Positions 26,575 through 35,619 of a stretch of 64,000 bases of DNA are shown in pieces. The notes under the pieces were generated by a model. It saw nothing but the letters and a program-made list of their open reading frames with translations. It had not been told where the DNA came from and made no database searches. This stretch comes from an uncultured Bacteroidales bacterium (GTDB lineage Bacteria > Bacteroidota > Bacteroidia > Bacteroidales > UBA932), in the NCBI GenBank assembly GCA_900546445.1, contig URCV01000002.1:7544-71543 (forward strand), read 5' to 3'. The translations under genes and the position numbers were made by a program. Position 1 is the first letter of the stretch. Each line of letters starts with the position of its first letter.

Positions 26575-27441
26575 TTACTGTTGTCTGTTTATGAAGCAGT
26601 CTATGGTGTTTTCCATAAGAGAGCAGATGGTCATGGGGCCTACGCCTCCCGGAACCGGGGTAATGACGCTCGCGACTTCCTTCACTGCTTCGAAATCCAC
26701 GTCTCCGCAGAGCTTTCCGTCCTCTCCGTGGTCTATACCCACATCGATTACCACAGCGCCCTTCTTCACCATATCGGCCGTGATGAAACGCGGCTTGCCT
26801 ACCGCTACCACCAGAATGTCGGCCTCGCGGGTGATTTCGGCCAATCCTACCGTGTGCGAGTGACATATCGACACCGTGGCATTCTCGTTCAGAAGGAGTT
26901 TCGAGGTAGGAAGACCTACGATGTTACTTCTACCCACGACCACGGCACGTTTGCCTTCTATCTGCACGTTCGCCGCCTTAAGTAGCCTGATGATGCCTCG
27001 GGGAGTGCACGGTACGCAATACTGCGGGTTCGTCTCCGGCTCGGTGCGACGCCTCCAGAGCGCAGCCACGTTCTCCGGATGGAATCCGTCTACGTCCTTT
27101 TCGCGAGCGATGGCATAGAGAGCCTTCAACTCGTCGATGTGCGCAGGAAGTGGAAGCTGCACCAATATGCCGTCCACACCCTCATCTTCGTTCAAGAGCC
27201 TGATTTGTTCCAGCAGCGCCTCTTCGGAAGTCTCTGCCGGCAAATGTATGGTACTGTTTTGAATGCCAATCTTTTCGCACGCCCGGCCCTTATTTCTGAC
27301 ATAGGTGGCGCTGGCTGGGTCATCTCCCACGAGGACTACGGCCAAATGTGGCACGCGCCCATATCTGGAAGGAAAAGTCGCTACTTGCACGGCAAGCTGC
27401 GACTTGATATTGTCCGATAATTCTTTTCCGCTTAAAATCAC
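26575..27441 (-). CDS. folD: Bifunctional 5,10-methylene-THF dehydrogenase/cyclohydrolase FolD
   Basis: 288 residues, start codon GTG. The family motifs VLVGDDPASATYVRNKGRACEKIGI-type segment (catalytic lysine in YVRNK), GILVQLPLP, VVGRSNIVGLP and the end motif PVPGGVGPMT are all present. FolD interconverts 5,10-methylene-THF and 10-formyl-THF, linking glyA to purine and formyl-Met synthesis. The TATCTTCG box ends only 4 bases before the GTG, predicting a leaderless mRNA. It is divergent from cysS and stands alone. Confidence 0.95.
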   Translation of the reverse strand: MILSGKELSDNIKSQLAVQVATFPSRYGRVPHLAVVLVGDDPASATYVRNKGRACEKIGIQNSTIHLPAETSEEALLEQIRLLNEDEGVDGILVQLPLPAHIDELKALYAIAREKDVDGFHPENVAALWRRRTEPETNPQYCVPCTPRGIIRLLKAANVQIEGKRAVVVGRSNIVGLPTSKLLLNENATVSICHSHTVGLAEITREADILVVAVGKPRFITADMVKKGAVVIDVGIDHGEDGKLCGDVDFEAVKEVASVITPVPGGVGPMTICSLMENTIDCFINRQQ

Positions 27442-27445
27442 GCTG

Positions 27446-27474
27446 CGAAGATAGCAAAATATTTTGTATCTTCG
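27446..27474. promoter_or_regulatory. Divergent promoter pair for folD (-) and cysS (+)
   Basis: TATCTTCG appears on the minus strand (27446-27453) and the plus strand (27467-27474), 13 bases apart. Each is one base off TAnnTTTG. Between them lies the palindrome CAAAATATTTTG, so the whole segment is a near-perfect inverted repeat with one extra G. The folD start codon follows its box by 4 bases, the cysS ATG by 21. Confidence 0.6.
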
Positions 27475-27495
27475 TAGGTTAAATGGATTATAAAT

Positions 27496-29016
27496 ATGAG
27501 AGTACTTCGACTAACTAATACGAAAAGCCATCAAAAAGAGGTTTTCAAGCCGATTAACCCAGGACGAGTGGGAATGTATGTATGTGGGCCTACTGTTTAT
27601 GGAGATGCACATTTGGGACACGCCAGGCCTGGAGTGACCTTTGACGTGCTTTTCAAACTCCTTCAGCATCTGGGCTATAAGGTAAGATACGTGCGTAACA
27701 TCACCGACGTGGGGCACCTCGAGCACGACGCCGATTCGGGAGAAGACAAAATTTCGAAGAAGGCAAGACTCGAGCAGCTCGAGCCTATGGAGATAGTGCA
27801 GACCTATACCTTTAGATATCACGAGGCTATGCGTGAGCTTAACGTAGCTCCTCCTAGCATTGAGCCACGTGCGAGCGGACACATCATAGAGCAGATAGAG
27901 GCCGTAAAGGGGATTCTCGCCGCCGGCTATGCCTATGAAAGTAACGGAAGCGTCTATTTCGACGTAAGAAAATATAACGAAGACCATCACTACGGAGTGC
28001 TCAGCGGAAGAAACCTGGACGATACTCTCGAGGGTACGCGTTCTCTCGACGGACAGAGCGACAAGCGCGCTCCTTACGATTTCGCGCTTTGGAAAAAGGC
28101 TGAGCCGGAGCATATTATGCATTGGCCGTCACCGTGGAGCGAGGGCTTCCCGGGATGGCATCTGGAATGCTCCGTGATGGGCGAGAAGTATCTGGGCGAG
28201 GAATTTGACATCCACGGAGGCGGAATGGACCTTATGTTCCCTCATCACGAATGCGAGATAGCGCAGAACGTGGCTTGCAGGGGAGTGGAAGGCGTTCATT
28301 ACTGGGTTCATAATAATATGATAACCATCAACGGCCAGAAGATGGGAAAGAGTTTGGGTAACTTCATCACCCTCCCGCAGATGTTCAGCGGCGAGCATCC
28401 TAAGCTCACTCAGGCCTATAGCCCTATGACAGTCAGGTTCTTCATCCTTCAGGCACACTATCGCGGTACCCTCGACTTCTCTAACGAGGCTCTCGCCGCA
28501 GCGCAGAAGGGTTTTGAGAAATTGATGCAGGCGTCTCGCGCCCTCTATGAGATGGCGGGTCGCAAATGCCCTAATTACGAATACGGCAGTTTGCTTTCGA
28601 CAGTGGCTCCTGACGTGTGCAAGGCTACTTCGCCTGAGGTTAGAAGCATCTTCGAAGGCGTATACGACACTTTATGCGACGATATGAACACTCCTGGCAC
28701 TTTGTCGTTCCTTTTCGAGGCGGTGAAGCTCATTAACGGAGCGAAGGCCGGGACGGTCAGATTGGCCCAGGAAGATCTGGATACTCTCGTGCAGTTGTTC
28801 GACGACGTGGTGTTCGGCGTGCTTGGCCTGAAAGACGAGGAAGGCTCAGGGTCTAACACCGAGGTCATCGACGGGCTTATGCAGATGATTTTCGAGCAGA
28901 GGGCAGCGGCCAAGGCGAATAAGGATTGGGCTACGTCCGACCATATCCGCGACACTCTTAATAAGCTCGGCATAAAGGTAAAGGATACTAAAGACGGTGC
29001 GGAATGGAGCCTGTAA
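27496..29016 (+). CDS. cysS: Cysteinyl-tRNA synthetase
   Basis: 506 residues. Class I signatures are HLGH (39-42) and KMGKS (282-286, the KMSKS loop with Gly for Ser). C30 in MYVCGPTVY and the WHLECSVM cysteine supply zinc ligands. The enzyme charges tRNA-Cys. Length and domain order are normal. Its 3' end overlaps the xth start by 13 bases, so the two genes are cotranscribed. Confidence 0.96.
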   Translation: MRVLRLTNTKSHQKEVFKPINPGRVGMYVCGPTVYGDAHLGHARPGVTFDVLFKLLQHLGYKVRYVRNITDVGHLEHDADSGEDKISKKARLEQLEPMEIVQTYTFRYHEAMRELNVAPPSIEPRASGHIIEQIEAVKGILAAGYAYESNGSVYFDVRKYNEDHHYGVLSGRNLDDTLEGTRSLDGQSDKRAPYDFALWKKAEPEHIMHWPSPWSEGFPGWHLECSVMGEKYLGEEFDIHGGGMDLMFPHHECEIAQNVACRGVEGVHYWVHNNMITINGQKMGKSLGNFITLPQMFSGEHPKLTQAYSPMTVRFFILQAHYRGTLDFSNEALAAAQKGFEKLMQASRALYEMAGRKCPNYEYGSLLSTVAPDVCKATSPEVRSIFEGVYDTLCDDMNTPGTLSFLFEAVKLINGAKAGTVRLAQEDLDTLVQLFDDVVFGVLGLKDEEGSGSNTEVIDGLMQMIFEQRAAAKANKDWATSDHIRDTLNKLGIKVKDTKDGAEWSL

Positions 29017-29762
29017 AGTTAGTCAGCTGGAATGTAAATGGTCTCAGGGCCGTAGCGGGAAAGGGTTTCGCGCAGATTTTCGACGAGCTCGATGCCGATT
29101 GCGTGTGCCTTCAGGAGACTAAGCTTCAGAAGGGTCAGATAGACTTGGAATTCTTAGGATACACTTCTTACTGGAACTACGCCGACAAGCCGGGCTATTC
29201 CGGCACGGTCATCTATACCAGAAAGCCGGTTCTTTCGGTGAGTTATGGCTTGGGAATCGACGAGCACGACCACGAGGGTAGGGTAGTTACGGTCGAATTC
29301 GAGGATTTCTATCTGGTCAATGTCTATGTCCCTAATTCTCAGGACGGACTAAGGCGTCTGGATTACAGGATGAATTGGGAAGATGCCTTCCGCGGATTCG
29401 TAAAGTCCCTGGAGAGTAAGAAACCTGTCGTGGTGTGCGGCGACATGAATGTGGCTCACGAGGAGATAGACCTCAAGAATCCGTCTACGAACCACTTCAA
29501 TGCAGGATTTTCCGACGAGGAACGTTCGAAATTCACGGAGCTTCTCGGCTCGGGATTCATCGACACTTGGCGTTTTCAGCACCCGGACGAGGTGAAATAT
29601 AGCTGGTGGTCTTATCGTGGAGGTGCCCGTTTCAGGAACGCAGGCTGGCGTATCGACTATTTTTTGGTGAGCGAAAGCCTTAGGGAGCACATCTTCTCGA
29701 CAGAGATTCTTAACGACATAGCGGGTTCGGACCATTGTCCTGTAGTGCTATGCCTTAAATAG
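29004..29762 (+). CDS. xth: Exodeoxyribonuclease III (AP endonuclease)
   Basis: 252 residues of the exonuclease-endonuclease-phosphatase fold: SWNVNGLRA (metal-site Asn), LQETKLQ (catalytic Glu), the [15 protein letters not shown] active-site Tyr, [12 protein letters not shown], and the final GSDHCPV catalytic His. All catalytic residues are kept. It removes abasic sites and 3' blocking groups in base-excision repair. It starts inside the end of cysS and its own end overlaps the convergent aroE end by 8 bases. Confidence 0.93.
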   Translation: MEPVKLVSWNVNGLRAVAGKGFAQIFDELDADCVCLQETKLQKGQIDLEFLGYTSYWNYADKPGYSGTVIYTRKPVLSVSYGLGIDEHDHEGRVVTVEFEDFYLVNVYVPNSQDGLRRLDYRMNWEDAFRGFVKSLESKKPVVVCGDMNVAHEEIDLKNPSTNHFNAGFSDEERSKFTELLGSGFIDTWRFQHPDEVKYSWWSYRGGARFRNAGWRIDYFLVSESLREHIFSTEILNDIAGSDHCPVVLCLK

Positions 29763-30414
29763 CCCCCAGCACGGCTTCTACATCCGGCTTTTCGCCGGTC
29801 ATAAGTTCATATCCCAGAATCGCTTGTAATTTAAGCCAAGTGGTTCCCGGGATATATTCTTTTATACCCGGCAGGGCGTCGCAGCACGGCGTCTTGTAAT
29901 TAGCCTCTATGAGTTTGCGGCATCTTATATGTTCCAGGCCCGGAGCATAGCGTGGAAGCGTACATACCACCACATCCGCATCGAGTGGCTCTGCCAATTC
30001 GTCGTGATGCCTTAATGAAGGTTCCACCCCGAGTGCGCGGGCTGCGGAAAGGGCTGCTTTCCCGGCGCCTCCGCCGCCTATCACCAGAACGCTTTCCGCC
30101 CCGCGGAGCATCTCCTTCAGAGCCAGAAAATCGGAGTTGTAGGCCTTTATGCCCGATTCCTTCACCAATATGTTAGCCGCGCCGCATTCGCGCACCTCCT
30201 CGGAGAGTGAGTCGCATAGCTGCAGTGCCGCGCTCTTGAACGGTGCCGTGACGTTAATCGCCCGAAATGGCTCCCTTCGGAACCTGTCTGCCACTACTTC
30301 GAAGTCGGGCGATTCCAGCAGTTCATATGGCCAATTCCCGTGATAGGCCGCATCGAAAAGACGCGGGCTCAGCGAGTCCGCAATGGGGTAGCCTGCCAGT
30401 CCGAACTTAATCAT
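29755..30414 (-). CDS. aroE: Shikimate dehydrogenase-like protein, short form
   Basis: 219 residues, shorter than the usual 245-280. Substrate-binding serines in SLSPRLF, the catalytic lysine in NVTAPFK (K60), N81 and the catalytic aspartate in YNSDF (D95, Thr-to-Ser next to it) are all kept. The NADP-binding loop is VIGGGGAGKAA. It should reduce 3-dehydroshikimate in aromatic amino-acid synthesis; aroK is also in the window. The C-terminal domain is compact. It overlaps the trmH-like gene by 8 bases and xth by 8. Confidence 0.82.
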   Translation of the reverse strand: MIKFGLAGYPIADSLSPRLFDAAYHGNWPYELLESPDFEVVADRFRREPFRAINVTAPFKSAALQLCDSLSEEVRECGAANILVKESGIKAYNSDFLALKEMLRGAESVLVIGGGGAGKAALSAARALGVEPSLRHHDELAEPLDADVVVCTLPRYAPGLEHIRCRKLIEANYKTPCCDALPGIKEYIPGTTWLKLQAILGYELMTGEKPDVEAVLGAI

Positions 30415-31210
30415 TTCTCTGACGTACTGCTTCGAATAATAATATGGCTGCGCTTACCGACACGTTAAGAGAGTCGATTCTTCCCAGCATAGGGATTCTT
30501 ATGTGGGCGTCGGCCGCCTTTCTCCATACGTCGCTAAGGCCGGTGGACTCGGTCCCCATCACTATGGCCGTGCCGCATTTCATATCGGTGTCGTAGTAGA
30601 GACGGGAGTCTTGGAGCTGCGCCGTAAGTATCTGTATGTGGCGTTTCTTCAGAAAGTCTATGCATTCCGAAGACTCACACGCCACGCAAGGCACGGTGAA
30701 GATGCCTCCTACGCTGCTGCGTATGAGATTAGGGTTATAGAGGTCCGTAAGAGGGTCGCATACTATGAGGGCGTCGGCCCCTGCCGCATCGGCGCTTCTA
30801 AGGACCGCTCCCAGATTACCCGGCTTCTCCACGCTTTCCAGGACTGCGATGAGAGGATTTTCCTTAAGTCTGAGGTCTTCCAGAGTGTTATGAGGGGTGA
30901 CCACTTCGGCGATTATGCCTTCCGTGCTTTCTCTATATGCGATTTTATTATATACATCCTCGCTTACTTCGTAGAGACTAGTTTCGCCGTCGAGCTTGGT
31001 GAGAATGTCGGTATCTTCGCCTTTCCCTAAGAATGAAGGGCAATAGAACACTGAATCTACCTTCAACCCGGCTTCCATGCAATGCCGTAGCTCTCTTTTA
31101 CCTTCAGTTACGAACAGCCCGCACGCGCGTCTTTCCGAAGATTTTTGCTGAAGAAGCGTAAGTTTCTTTATTTTAGGGTTTTGTGAACTTGATATGAAAA
31201 AAGTCGTCAT
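30407..31210 (-). CDS. TrmH/SpoU-family RNA 2'-O-methyltransferase
   Basis: 267 residues from the ATG at 31210 (MTTFFISSSQNPK). A longer frame starting at 31231 is rejected because that start lies inside the TATTTTTG promoter box. The SPOUT motifs are ESVEKPGNLGAVLRSADA (motif 1), MGTESTGLS (motif 2) and IPMLGRIDSLNVSVSAAI (motif 3). A substrate-binding N-terminal domain of about 95 residues is present, as in 23S rRNA G2251-type enzymes. The exact target is not certain. It is cotranscribed with aroE. Confidence 0.88.
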   Translation of the reverse strand: MTTFFISSSQNPKIKKLTLLQQKSSERRACGLFVTEGKRELRHCMEAGLKVDSVFYCPSFLGKGEDTDILTKLDGETSLYEVSEDVYNKIAYRESTEGIIAEVVTPHNTLEDLRLKENPLIAVLESVEKPGNLGAVLRSADAAGADALIVCDPLTDLYNPNLIRSSVGGIFTVPCVACESSECIDFLKKRHIQILTAQLQDSRLYYDTDMKCGTAIVMGTESTGLSDVWRKAADAHIRIPMLGRIDSLNVSVSAAILLFEAVRQRND

Positions 31211-31228
31211 ACAATGAACAATTTCCTG

Positions 31229-31246
31229 CAAAAATACTTATATTTG
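31229..31246. promoter_or_regulatory. Divergent promoter pair for the trmH-like gene (-) and TM2 operon (+)
   Basis: TATTTTTG on the minus strand (31229-31236) and TATATTTG on the plus strand (31239-31246) are separated by only 2 bases, the same geometry as 56104-56121. Both match TAnnTTTG exactly. RNA polymerase should be able to occupy only one side at a time. Confidence 0.65.
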
Positions 31247-31293
31247 TATAAAATGTGGCTAAAATTATTAAACATATTTTAATTAACAGTAAA

Positions 31294-31716
31294 ATGAAGA
31301 AATTAATTCTTTGCCTTATTGCCGTAGTCGGTATGGGGATCGCTGCTTCAGCAGCAAACTATTCAATTGACGAGCAGGGAATCGACGCTATGATCGAGAA
31401 CGCTGTAGAGGTTACACCTATGTCTATGGAATCATCTGCTTCTGACTTGCAGTCTCCTACCATCAAATTCGGTGGAGCCCCTAGTCCGGTTGTCGCTTTC
31501 GTACTCTCACTTGTTCCTGTAACAAGCTGGCTCGCAGTTCACCGTATGTACATGGGAACATCTGCTCTCGCAGTTATCCTTAACATCGTAACAGGTTGTG
31601 GCTTCGGTATCGTTTACGTAGTCGACTGGGTTTGCCTGTTGATGGGTGTAATCGATAACAATATCAGCCAGTACTGCAACAACGGCCGTTGGTTGATGTG
31701 GGCTGACATCATCTAG
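31294..31716 (+). CDS. TM2-domain membrane protein with signal peptide
   Basis: 140 residues starting MKKLILCLIAVVGMG; an upstream in-frame start at 31255 would precede this normal signal peptide and is rejected. After the signal sequence (to about residue 20) and a polar spacer come two membrane helices joined as a TM2 hairpin: SWLAVHRMYMG (78-88) and TGCGFGIVYVVDW (100-112), the TM2 (PF05154) pattern. Function of TM2 proteins in bacteria is poorly known. It heads a four-gene operon whose last two products carry similar hydrophobic hairpins. Confidence 0.8.
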   Translation: MKKLILCLIAVVGMGIAASAANYSIDEQGIDAMIENAVEVTPMSMESSASDLQSPTIKFGGAPSPVVAFVLSLVPVTSWLAVHRMYMGTSALAVILNIVTGCGFGIVYVVDWVCLLMGVIDNNISQYCNNGRWLMWADII

Positions 31717-31718
31717 TA

Positions 31719-32435
31719 TTGAATAAAAGCAAACACATACTTCTCGCCCTCTTTATCCTTTCGCCCGTTTTAGGTTTCGCGCAGAGACGCGTTTCAGCGG
31801 ATGTCGAAGTAAAGACTTTGGTCGGGAATAATGTAACTACAGTTACCAAAAGCGTCTATTGTTCCAACAATGGACGCTTGGTGACTTATTTCCATTCTCC
31901 TATGGAGTATATAATGGAAACTAACATCCTCGGAGAAAGCAAGATCTATTTTCCTAACACTAATGAGGTGTATGTGGATAACTCGGGTGCCATGAACGCG
32001 TCCGACGAATTGCTTTCGGTATTCCTTTTCGGAAGAATAGACGACTTGGGACTTTCTCTAGCGGGATATTCGCTTAAATCTACTGAAAGACTGGAAGACG
32101 GGCTCGTGAAGAAAACCTATTCGACCACCCGTAACAACCTTCCTCCTCGGGCAGAAATCGTGTATAATAAGGATTATCTCCCTATTTACAGCGCCACGCT
32201 CACCGAAGACGGGCATCCTACCGTCAAGGTGTATTATTCGAAATACGATTTGGTAGGATACACCCCATTCCCATATCGAAGCACTGAAGTCATCTATAAT
32301 TCCCAGAAGGACTCTACTATCATTCGCACCATCTATTCCGACATAAAGCTGGACGGAAACGATGCGATGTTCGATTTCAGTGTACCTCAGAATGCCAAGC
32401 CTTTGGATATGTCGGCCGCAGCGCAGAAGAAATGA
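31719..32435 (+). CDS. Secreted LolA-like periplasmic protein
   Basis: 238 residues with a signal peptide (SPVLGFAQ, cleavage near 22) and a predicted all-beta body ending FDFSVPQNAKPLDM, which resembles the end of LolA-fold outer-membrane lipoprotein-sorting proteins. Start codon is TTG, 2 bases after the TM2 gene's stop; no ATG is available without losing the signal peptide. It could bind lipid or lipoprotein acyl chains; this is inference from fold pattern only. It overlaps the next gene by 4 bases. Confidence 0.6.
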   Translation: MNKSKHILLALFILSPVLGFAQRRVSADVEVKTLVGNNVTTVTKSVYCSNNGRLVTYFHSPMEYIMETNILGESKIYFPNTNEVYVDNSGAMNASDELLSVFLFGRIDDLGLSLAGYSLKSTERLEDGLVKKTYSTTRNNLPPRAEIVYNKDYLPIYSATLTEDGHPTVKVYYSKYDLVGYTPFPYRSTEVIYNSQKDSTIIRTIYSDIKLDGNDAMFDFSVPQNAKPLDMSAAAQKK

Positions 32436-33520
32436 AACGTCGTAAGTTAATAGTCGTATCTTCTCTTCTTTTGTGCTCGAGTCTTGTCGCATTTTCACAA
32501 AATTCTCGATTTACGCCTTCTTATTCGGAATATTTCACTCAGGCCTTGAAGGAAAAAGGGCCGGTTACGGCCGTATTGGCCACTCTCGACAGAAGAGTGA
32601 GGGACACGCGGGTAGGATGGGCGAGTTGTCACTATTTTAGGGAAGACGGGCGCATTCACGAAGATTTCTTCGGCCCGCTCGACGTGCCTTACCATAAGAC
32701 GCAGGTATTCGATTTCTCTTCCATTCAGCCTGTGGAGGGGTATAGGCCTATGTCCGAGGACGAGGAATTCATCAAATACCTTCTGGGGAATAATCTTTCA
32801 GGCGATGCCGTGTGGTATCTGCACGGAACGGCCTTCGCTCCTTCCGATACCCTGGACTATTATAAGGGAGTGTCTCTCTATACGGCAGGGGGGCTCGAGC
32901 AGGCATCCGCTTCGTTCGAGAAGGTAGATGCACAATCGATTTACTATACGCCCTCCGTCTATTTCGACGTGGTGTGCAAGTCTTATCTTAAGCAATACGA
33001 CGAAGCCGCGAAGCGACTTATGGAATATAAGGGGCCGGACGACGAACTGAAAAACTACGAGTTGGCAGCCTTGTCGCTTCTTCGTGACGATAAGGGAGGC
33101 TATGAAAGATACAGCGAGGCCTTTTCCTATAACCAATACGCCTTGGGCGACGGGGAAAAGGTGTTCGACAGGATTTACAAGGAGAGGTTCGTGGACAAGG
33201 GCAAGTCAGCGTGGTTGGCGGCAGGTCTTTCTGCCATAGTTCCGGGACTTGGCAAGATGTACGTGGGGTGTTATGGAGAAGGTGCGGCTTCGTTGCTTCT
33301 AGGAGCTTCCTTTACTGGATTTGCCGTGGAGAGTTGGGTGAAAAACGGTGGAAAGGACTGGCGTACCATTCTATTTACTGCAGCGGCTTCTCTTCTTCAC
33401 TTGAGTAACATATACGGCAGCTATATCTCTGTCGGAATTTATGATAATTATTTGAAAGATGCTCAAAATCAAACGATTGTTTTTAATATTCACGTTCCTG
33501 TGCGTGCATTTTTCAAGTAG
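32432..33520 (+). CDS. Secreted repeat protein with C-terminal TM2-like hairpin, function unknown
   Basis: 362 residues. Signal peptide to about residue 22 (LVAFSQ), then an alpha-helical middle with TPR-like periodicity (YYKGVSLYTAGGLEQASASFEKV, residues about 150-240), then a hydrophobic C-terminal part beginning SAIVPGLGKMYVGCYGEG (about 267-284), similar to the start of TM2 or DUF5683-type membrane domains. No catalytic motif is seen. It probably sits in the envelope with the TPR part in the periplasm. Its last 62 bases also encode the start of the next gene in another frame. Confidence 0.6.
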   Translation: MKRRKLIVVSSLLLCSSLVAFSQNSRFTPSYSEYFTQALKEKGPVTAVLATLDRRVRDTRVGWASCHYFREDGRIHEDFFGPLDVPYHKTQVFDFSSIQPVEGYRPMSEDEEFIKYLLGNNLSGDAVWYLHGTAFAPSDTLDYYKGVSLYTAGGLEQASASFEKVDAQSIYYTPSVYFDVVCKSYLKQYDEAAKRLMEYKGPDDELKNYELAALSLLRDDKGGYERYSEAFSYNQYALGDGEKVFDRIYKERFVDKGKSAWLAAGLSAIVPGLGKMYVGCYGEGAASLLLGASFTGFAVESWVKNGGKDWRTILFTAAASLLHLSNIYGSYISVGIYDNYLKDAQNQTIVFNIHVPVRAFFK

Positions 33521-34151
33521 TGCCCAGACTGTCGTGAACCCTATGCTGGAGGCTTCCCTTTGCGAAAGGGATGCTTTCTATGCGGGTAATCCGGTAGAGT
33601 ATAACGATGCCCTGCTTCGTAAGGCCGAGATTCAGATGCAGCAGGGGCTCTATGCCGATGCCCTTCATTCTATGGAGCGACTGAGAATGTACTCCATACC
33701 TGCGGCTAAAAGAAAGGAAATAGGTTTTAAAAAGGCTTATGCAGCCTATCTTAAGGGCGATTACGACTTGTCCTTTTCCTATCTTCAGGAGTCGGACTTC
33801 GAAGTGCCTTACACTGAGCCTAAAAAGAAGAGCGAAGCTCTGGCTATGGCGCTCACCTTTCTCGTTCCTGCAGGATTTCTCTATGCGGAAGATGCTCCGG
33901 GAGCCGTGGAATACACTGCCTTGAATGCTCTCGCCATAGCCGGAATTATCTATCAAGTGTCTTCGAAGTGCTATGTCAGCGGTCTTCTGGGAGGTGCCAT
34001 GGCCCTGAACCTGACCTTTATGGGGGCACAAGAAAAAGTTGCGCTCCTTATTCAGAAGCGCAACTCCATTATCTTAAAAGAATCTAAGCGTTCGGCTCTT
34101 TCTTCGTTTTTTCAGGCCTCATCTGAGGGAAGAACAGAACGTCCTGAATAG
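33459..34151 (+). CDS. Secreted TPR-like membrane protein, function unknown
   Basis: 230 residues with a signal peptide (FSSSAQ, near residue 22), a TPR-like region (about 45-110, [17 protein letters not shown] and [15 protein letters not shown]), and two hydrophobic helices (about 125-190, [16 protein letters not shown]). Plan and motif order mirror the preceding gene, suggesting a duplicated pair. It starts 62 bases before the preceding stop and runs 68 bases into the 3' end of convergent lysS; both overlaps are long for this genome. Function unknown. Confidence 0.6.
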   Translation: MLKIKRLFLIFTFLCVHFSSSAQTVVNPMLEASLCERDAFYAGNPVEYNDALLRKAEIQMQQGLYADALHSMERLRMYSIPAAKRKEIGFKKAYAAYLKGDYDLSFSYLQESDFEVPYTEPKKKSEALAMALTFLVPAGFLYAEDAPGAVEYTALNALAIAGIIYQVSSKCYVSGLLGGAMALNLTFMGAQEKVALLIQKRNSIILKESKRSALSSFFQASSEGRTERPE

Positions 34152-35613
34152 TTGATTGGCCGGTCATAAACATAGTCAGACGGTCAATTCCCATTCCAAG
34201 TCCTGAGGTAGGAGGCATTCCGTATTCGAGCGCGCGCACGAAGTCCATATCGATGTACATAGCCTCGTCGTCGCCCTTGCTCTTGAGCGCAGCCTGCTCC
34301 TCGAAGCGCTCCAGCTGGTCGATAGGGTCGTTAAGCTCCGAGTAGGCATTGGCCAATTCCTTACCATTCACGAAGAGCTCGAAACGCTCCGTCAGTGAGC
34401 TGTCGTCGCGGTGGCGCTTTGAAAGAGGGGACATCTCGACAGGGTAGTCGGTCAGGAACGTAGGCTGGATGAGCTTGCTCTCGCAGTATTCGCTGAAGAT
34501 GGCGTCGATGAGCTTGCCCTTTCCGAACGAAGGCTCCACTTCCACGTGAAGCTGCTTGCAGACCTCGCGAAGCTGCTCTTCGTTCATTCCCTTCACGTCC
34601 ACTCCGGCATATTCCTTAATGGCGTCGAGTATAGGAAGCCTGCGGTAAGGACCTGCGAAGTCCACCTCGTTTTCGCCTATCATTACCTTAGTGGTGCCGT
34701 TTACTGTGATGGCTATCTTCTCGAGGAGTTTCTCGATGAATCCCATCATCCAGATGTAGTCCTTATAGGCTACGTAGATTTCCATACAGGTAAACTCAGG
34801 ATTGTGGGTCTTGTCCATACCCTCGTTACGGAAGTCTTTCGCGAACTCGTACACTCCGTTAAATCCACCGACTATCAATCTCTTGAGGTAAAGCTCGTTA
34901 GCGATACGAAGATAGAGAGGAATGTCCAGAGCGTTATGGTGAGTGATGAATGGACGCGCCGTAGCACCTCCCGGAATGCTCTGAAGGATAGGGGTCTCCA
35001 CTTCAAGACACCCTGCCTCGTTAAAGTATTCGCGCATAGTGGCGATAATCTTCGCCCTCTTTATGAACACGTCCTTTACTGACGGATTAACGACGAGGTC
35101 CACATATCTCTGGCGATATCTCATCTCCGGATCGGTGAATGCGTCGAATACCTGTCCGTCCAGCTCCTTTACGATAGGAAGCACGCGGAGCGACTTGCTC
35201 AAGAGGGTGAGTTCCTTAGCGTGGATGCTGAGCTGACCTGTCTGGGTATAGAATGCGAATCCCTTGATTCCTATGATGTCACCTATGTCGAGGAGTTTCT
35301 TCCACACGGTGTTGTACATAGTCTTGTCCTCTCCCGGGCATATCTCGTCTCTCTTTACATAGATTTGGATGCGTCCGCTTGCGTCCTGAAGCTCACCGAA
35401 AGAAGCGGCGCCCATAATGCGCCTGCTCATGATGCGTCCGGCGATGCACACGTCCTGGAAGTTGCCTTTCTCCGGGTCGAACTCCGCAGCTATCTGTGCT
35501 GCATTTGCGTTTACCGGATACTGTGCTGCAGGATAGGGCTCTATCCCCAATTCCTTTAATTTCGCAAGTGACTCCCTGCGAATGAGTTCTTGTTCACTGA
35601 ATTCCTGTATCAT
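34084..35613 (-). CDS. lysS: Lysyl-tRNA synthetase, class II
   Basis: 509 residues. N-terminal OB-fold anticodon-binding domain (about 55-150), then the class II core with motif 2 [16 protein letters not shown] and motif 3 [11 protein letters not shown]. All signature residues are present. It charges tRNA-Lys. It is the last gene of the nine-gene minus-strand operon starting at exbB, 6 bases after recJ. Its 3' end overlaps the convergent TPR-like gene by 68 bases. Confidence 0.96.
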   Translation of the reverse strand: MIQEFSEQELIRRESLAKLKELGIEPYPAAQYPVNANAAQIAAEFDPEKGNFQDVCIAGRIMSRRIMGAASFGELQDASGRIQIYVKRDEICPGEDKTMYNTVWKKLLDIGDIIGIKGFAFYTQTGQLSIHAKELTLLSKSLRVLPIVKELDGQVFDAFTDPEMRYRQRYVDLVVNPSVKDVFIKRAKIIATMREYFNEAGCLEVETPILQSIPGGATARPFITHHNALDIPLYLRIANELYLKRLIVGGFNGVYEFAKDFRNEGMDKTHNPEFTCMEIYVAYKDYIWMMGFIEKLLEKIAITVNGTTKVMIGENEVDFAGPYRRLPILDAIKEYAGVDVKGMNEEQLREVCKQLHVEVEPSFGKGKLIDAIFSEYCESKLIQPTFLTDYPVEMSPLSKRHRDDSSLTERFELFVNGKELANAYSELNDPIDQLERFEEQAALKSKGDDEAMYIDMDFVRALEYGMPPTSGLGMGIDRLTMFMTGQSTIQDVLFFPQMRPEKTKKEPNA

Positions 35614-35619
35614 AGTCTT

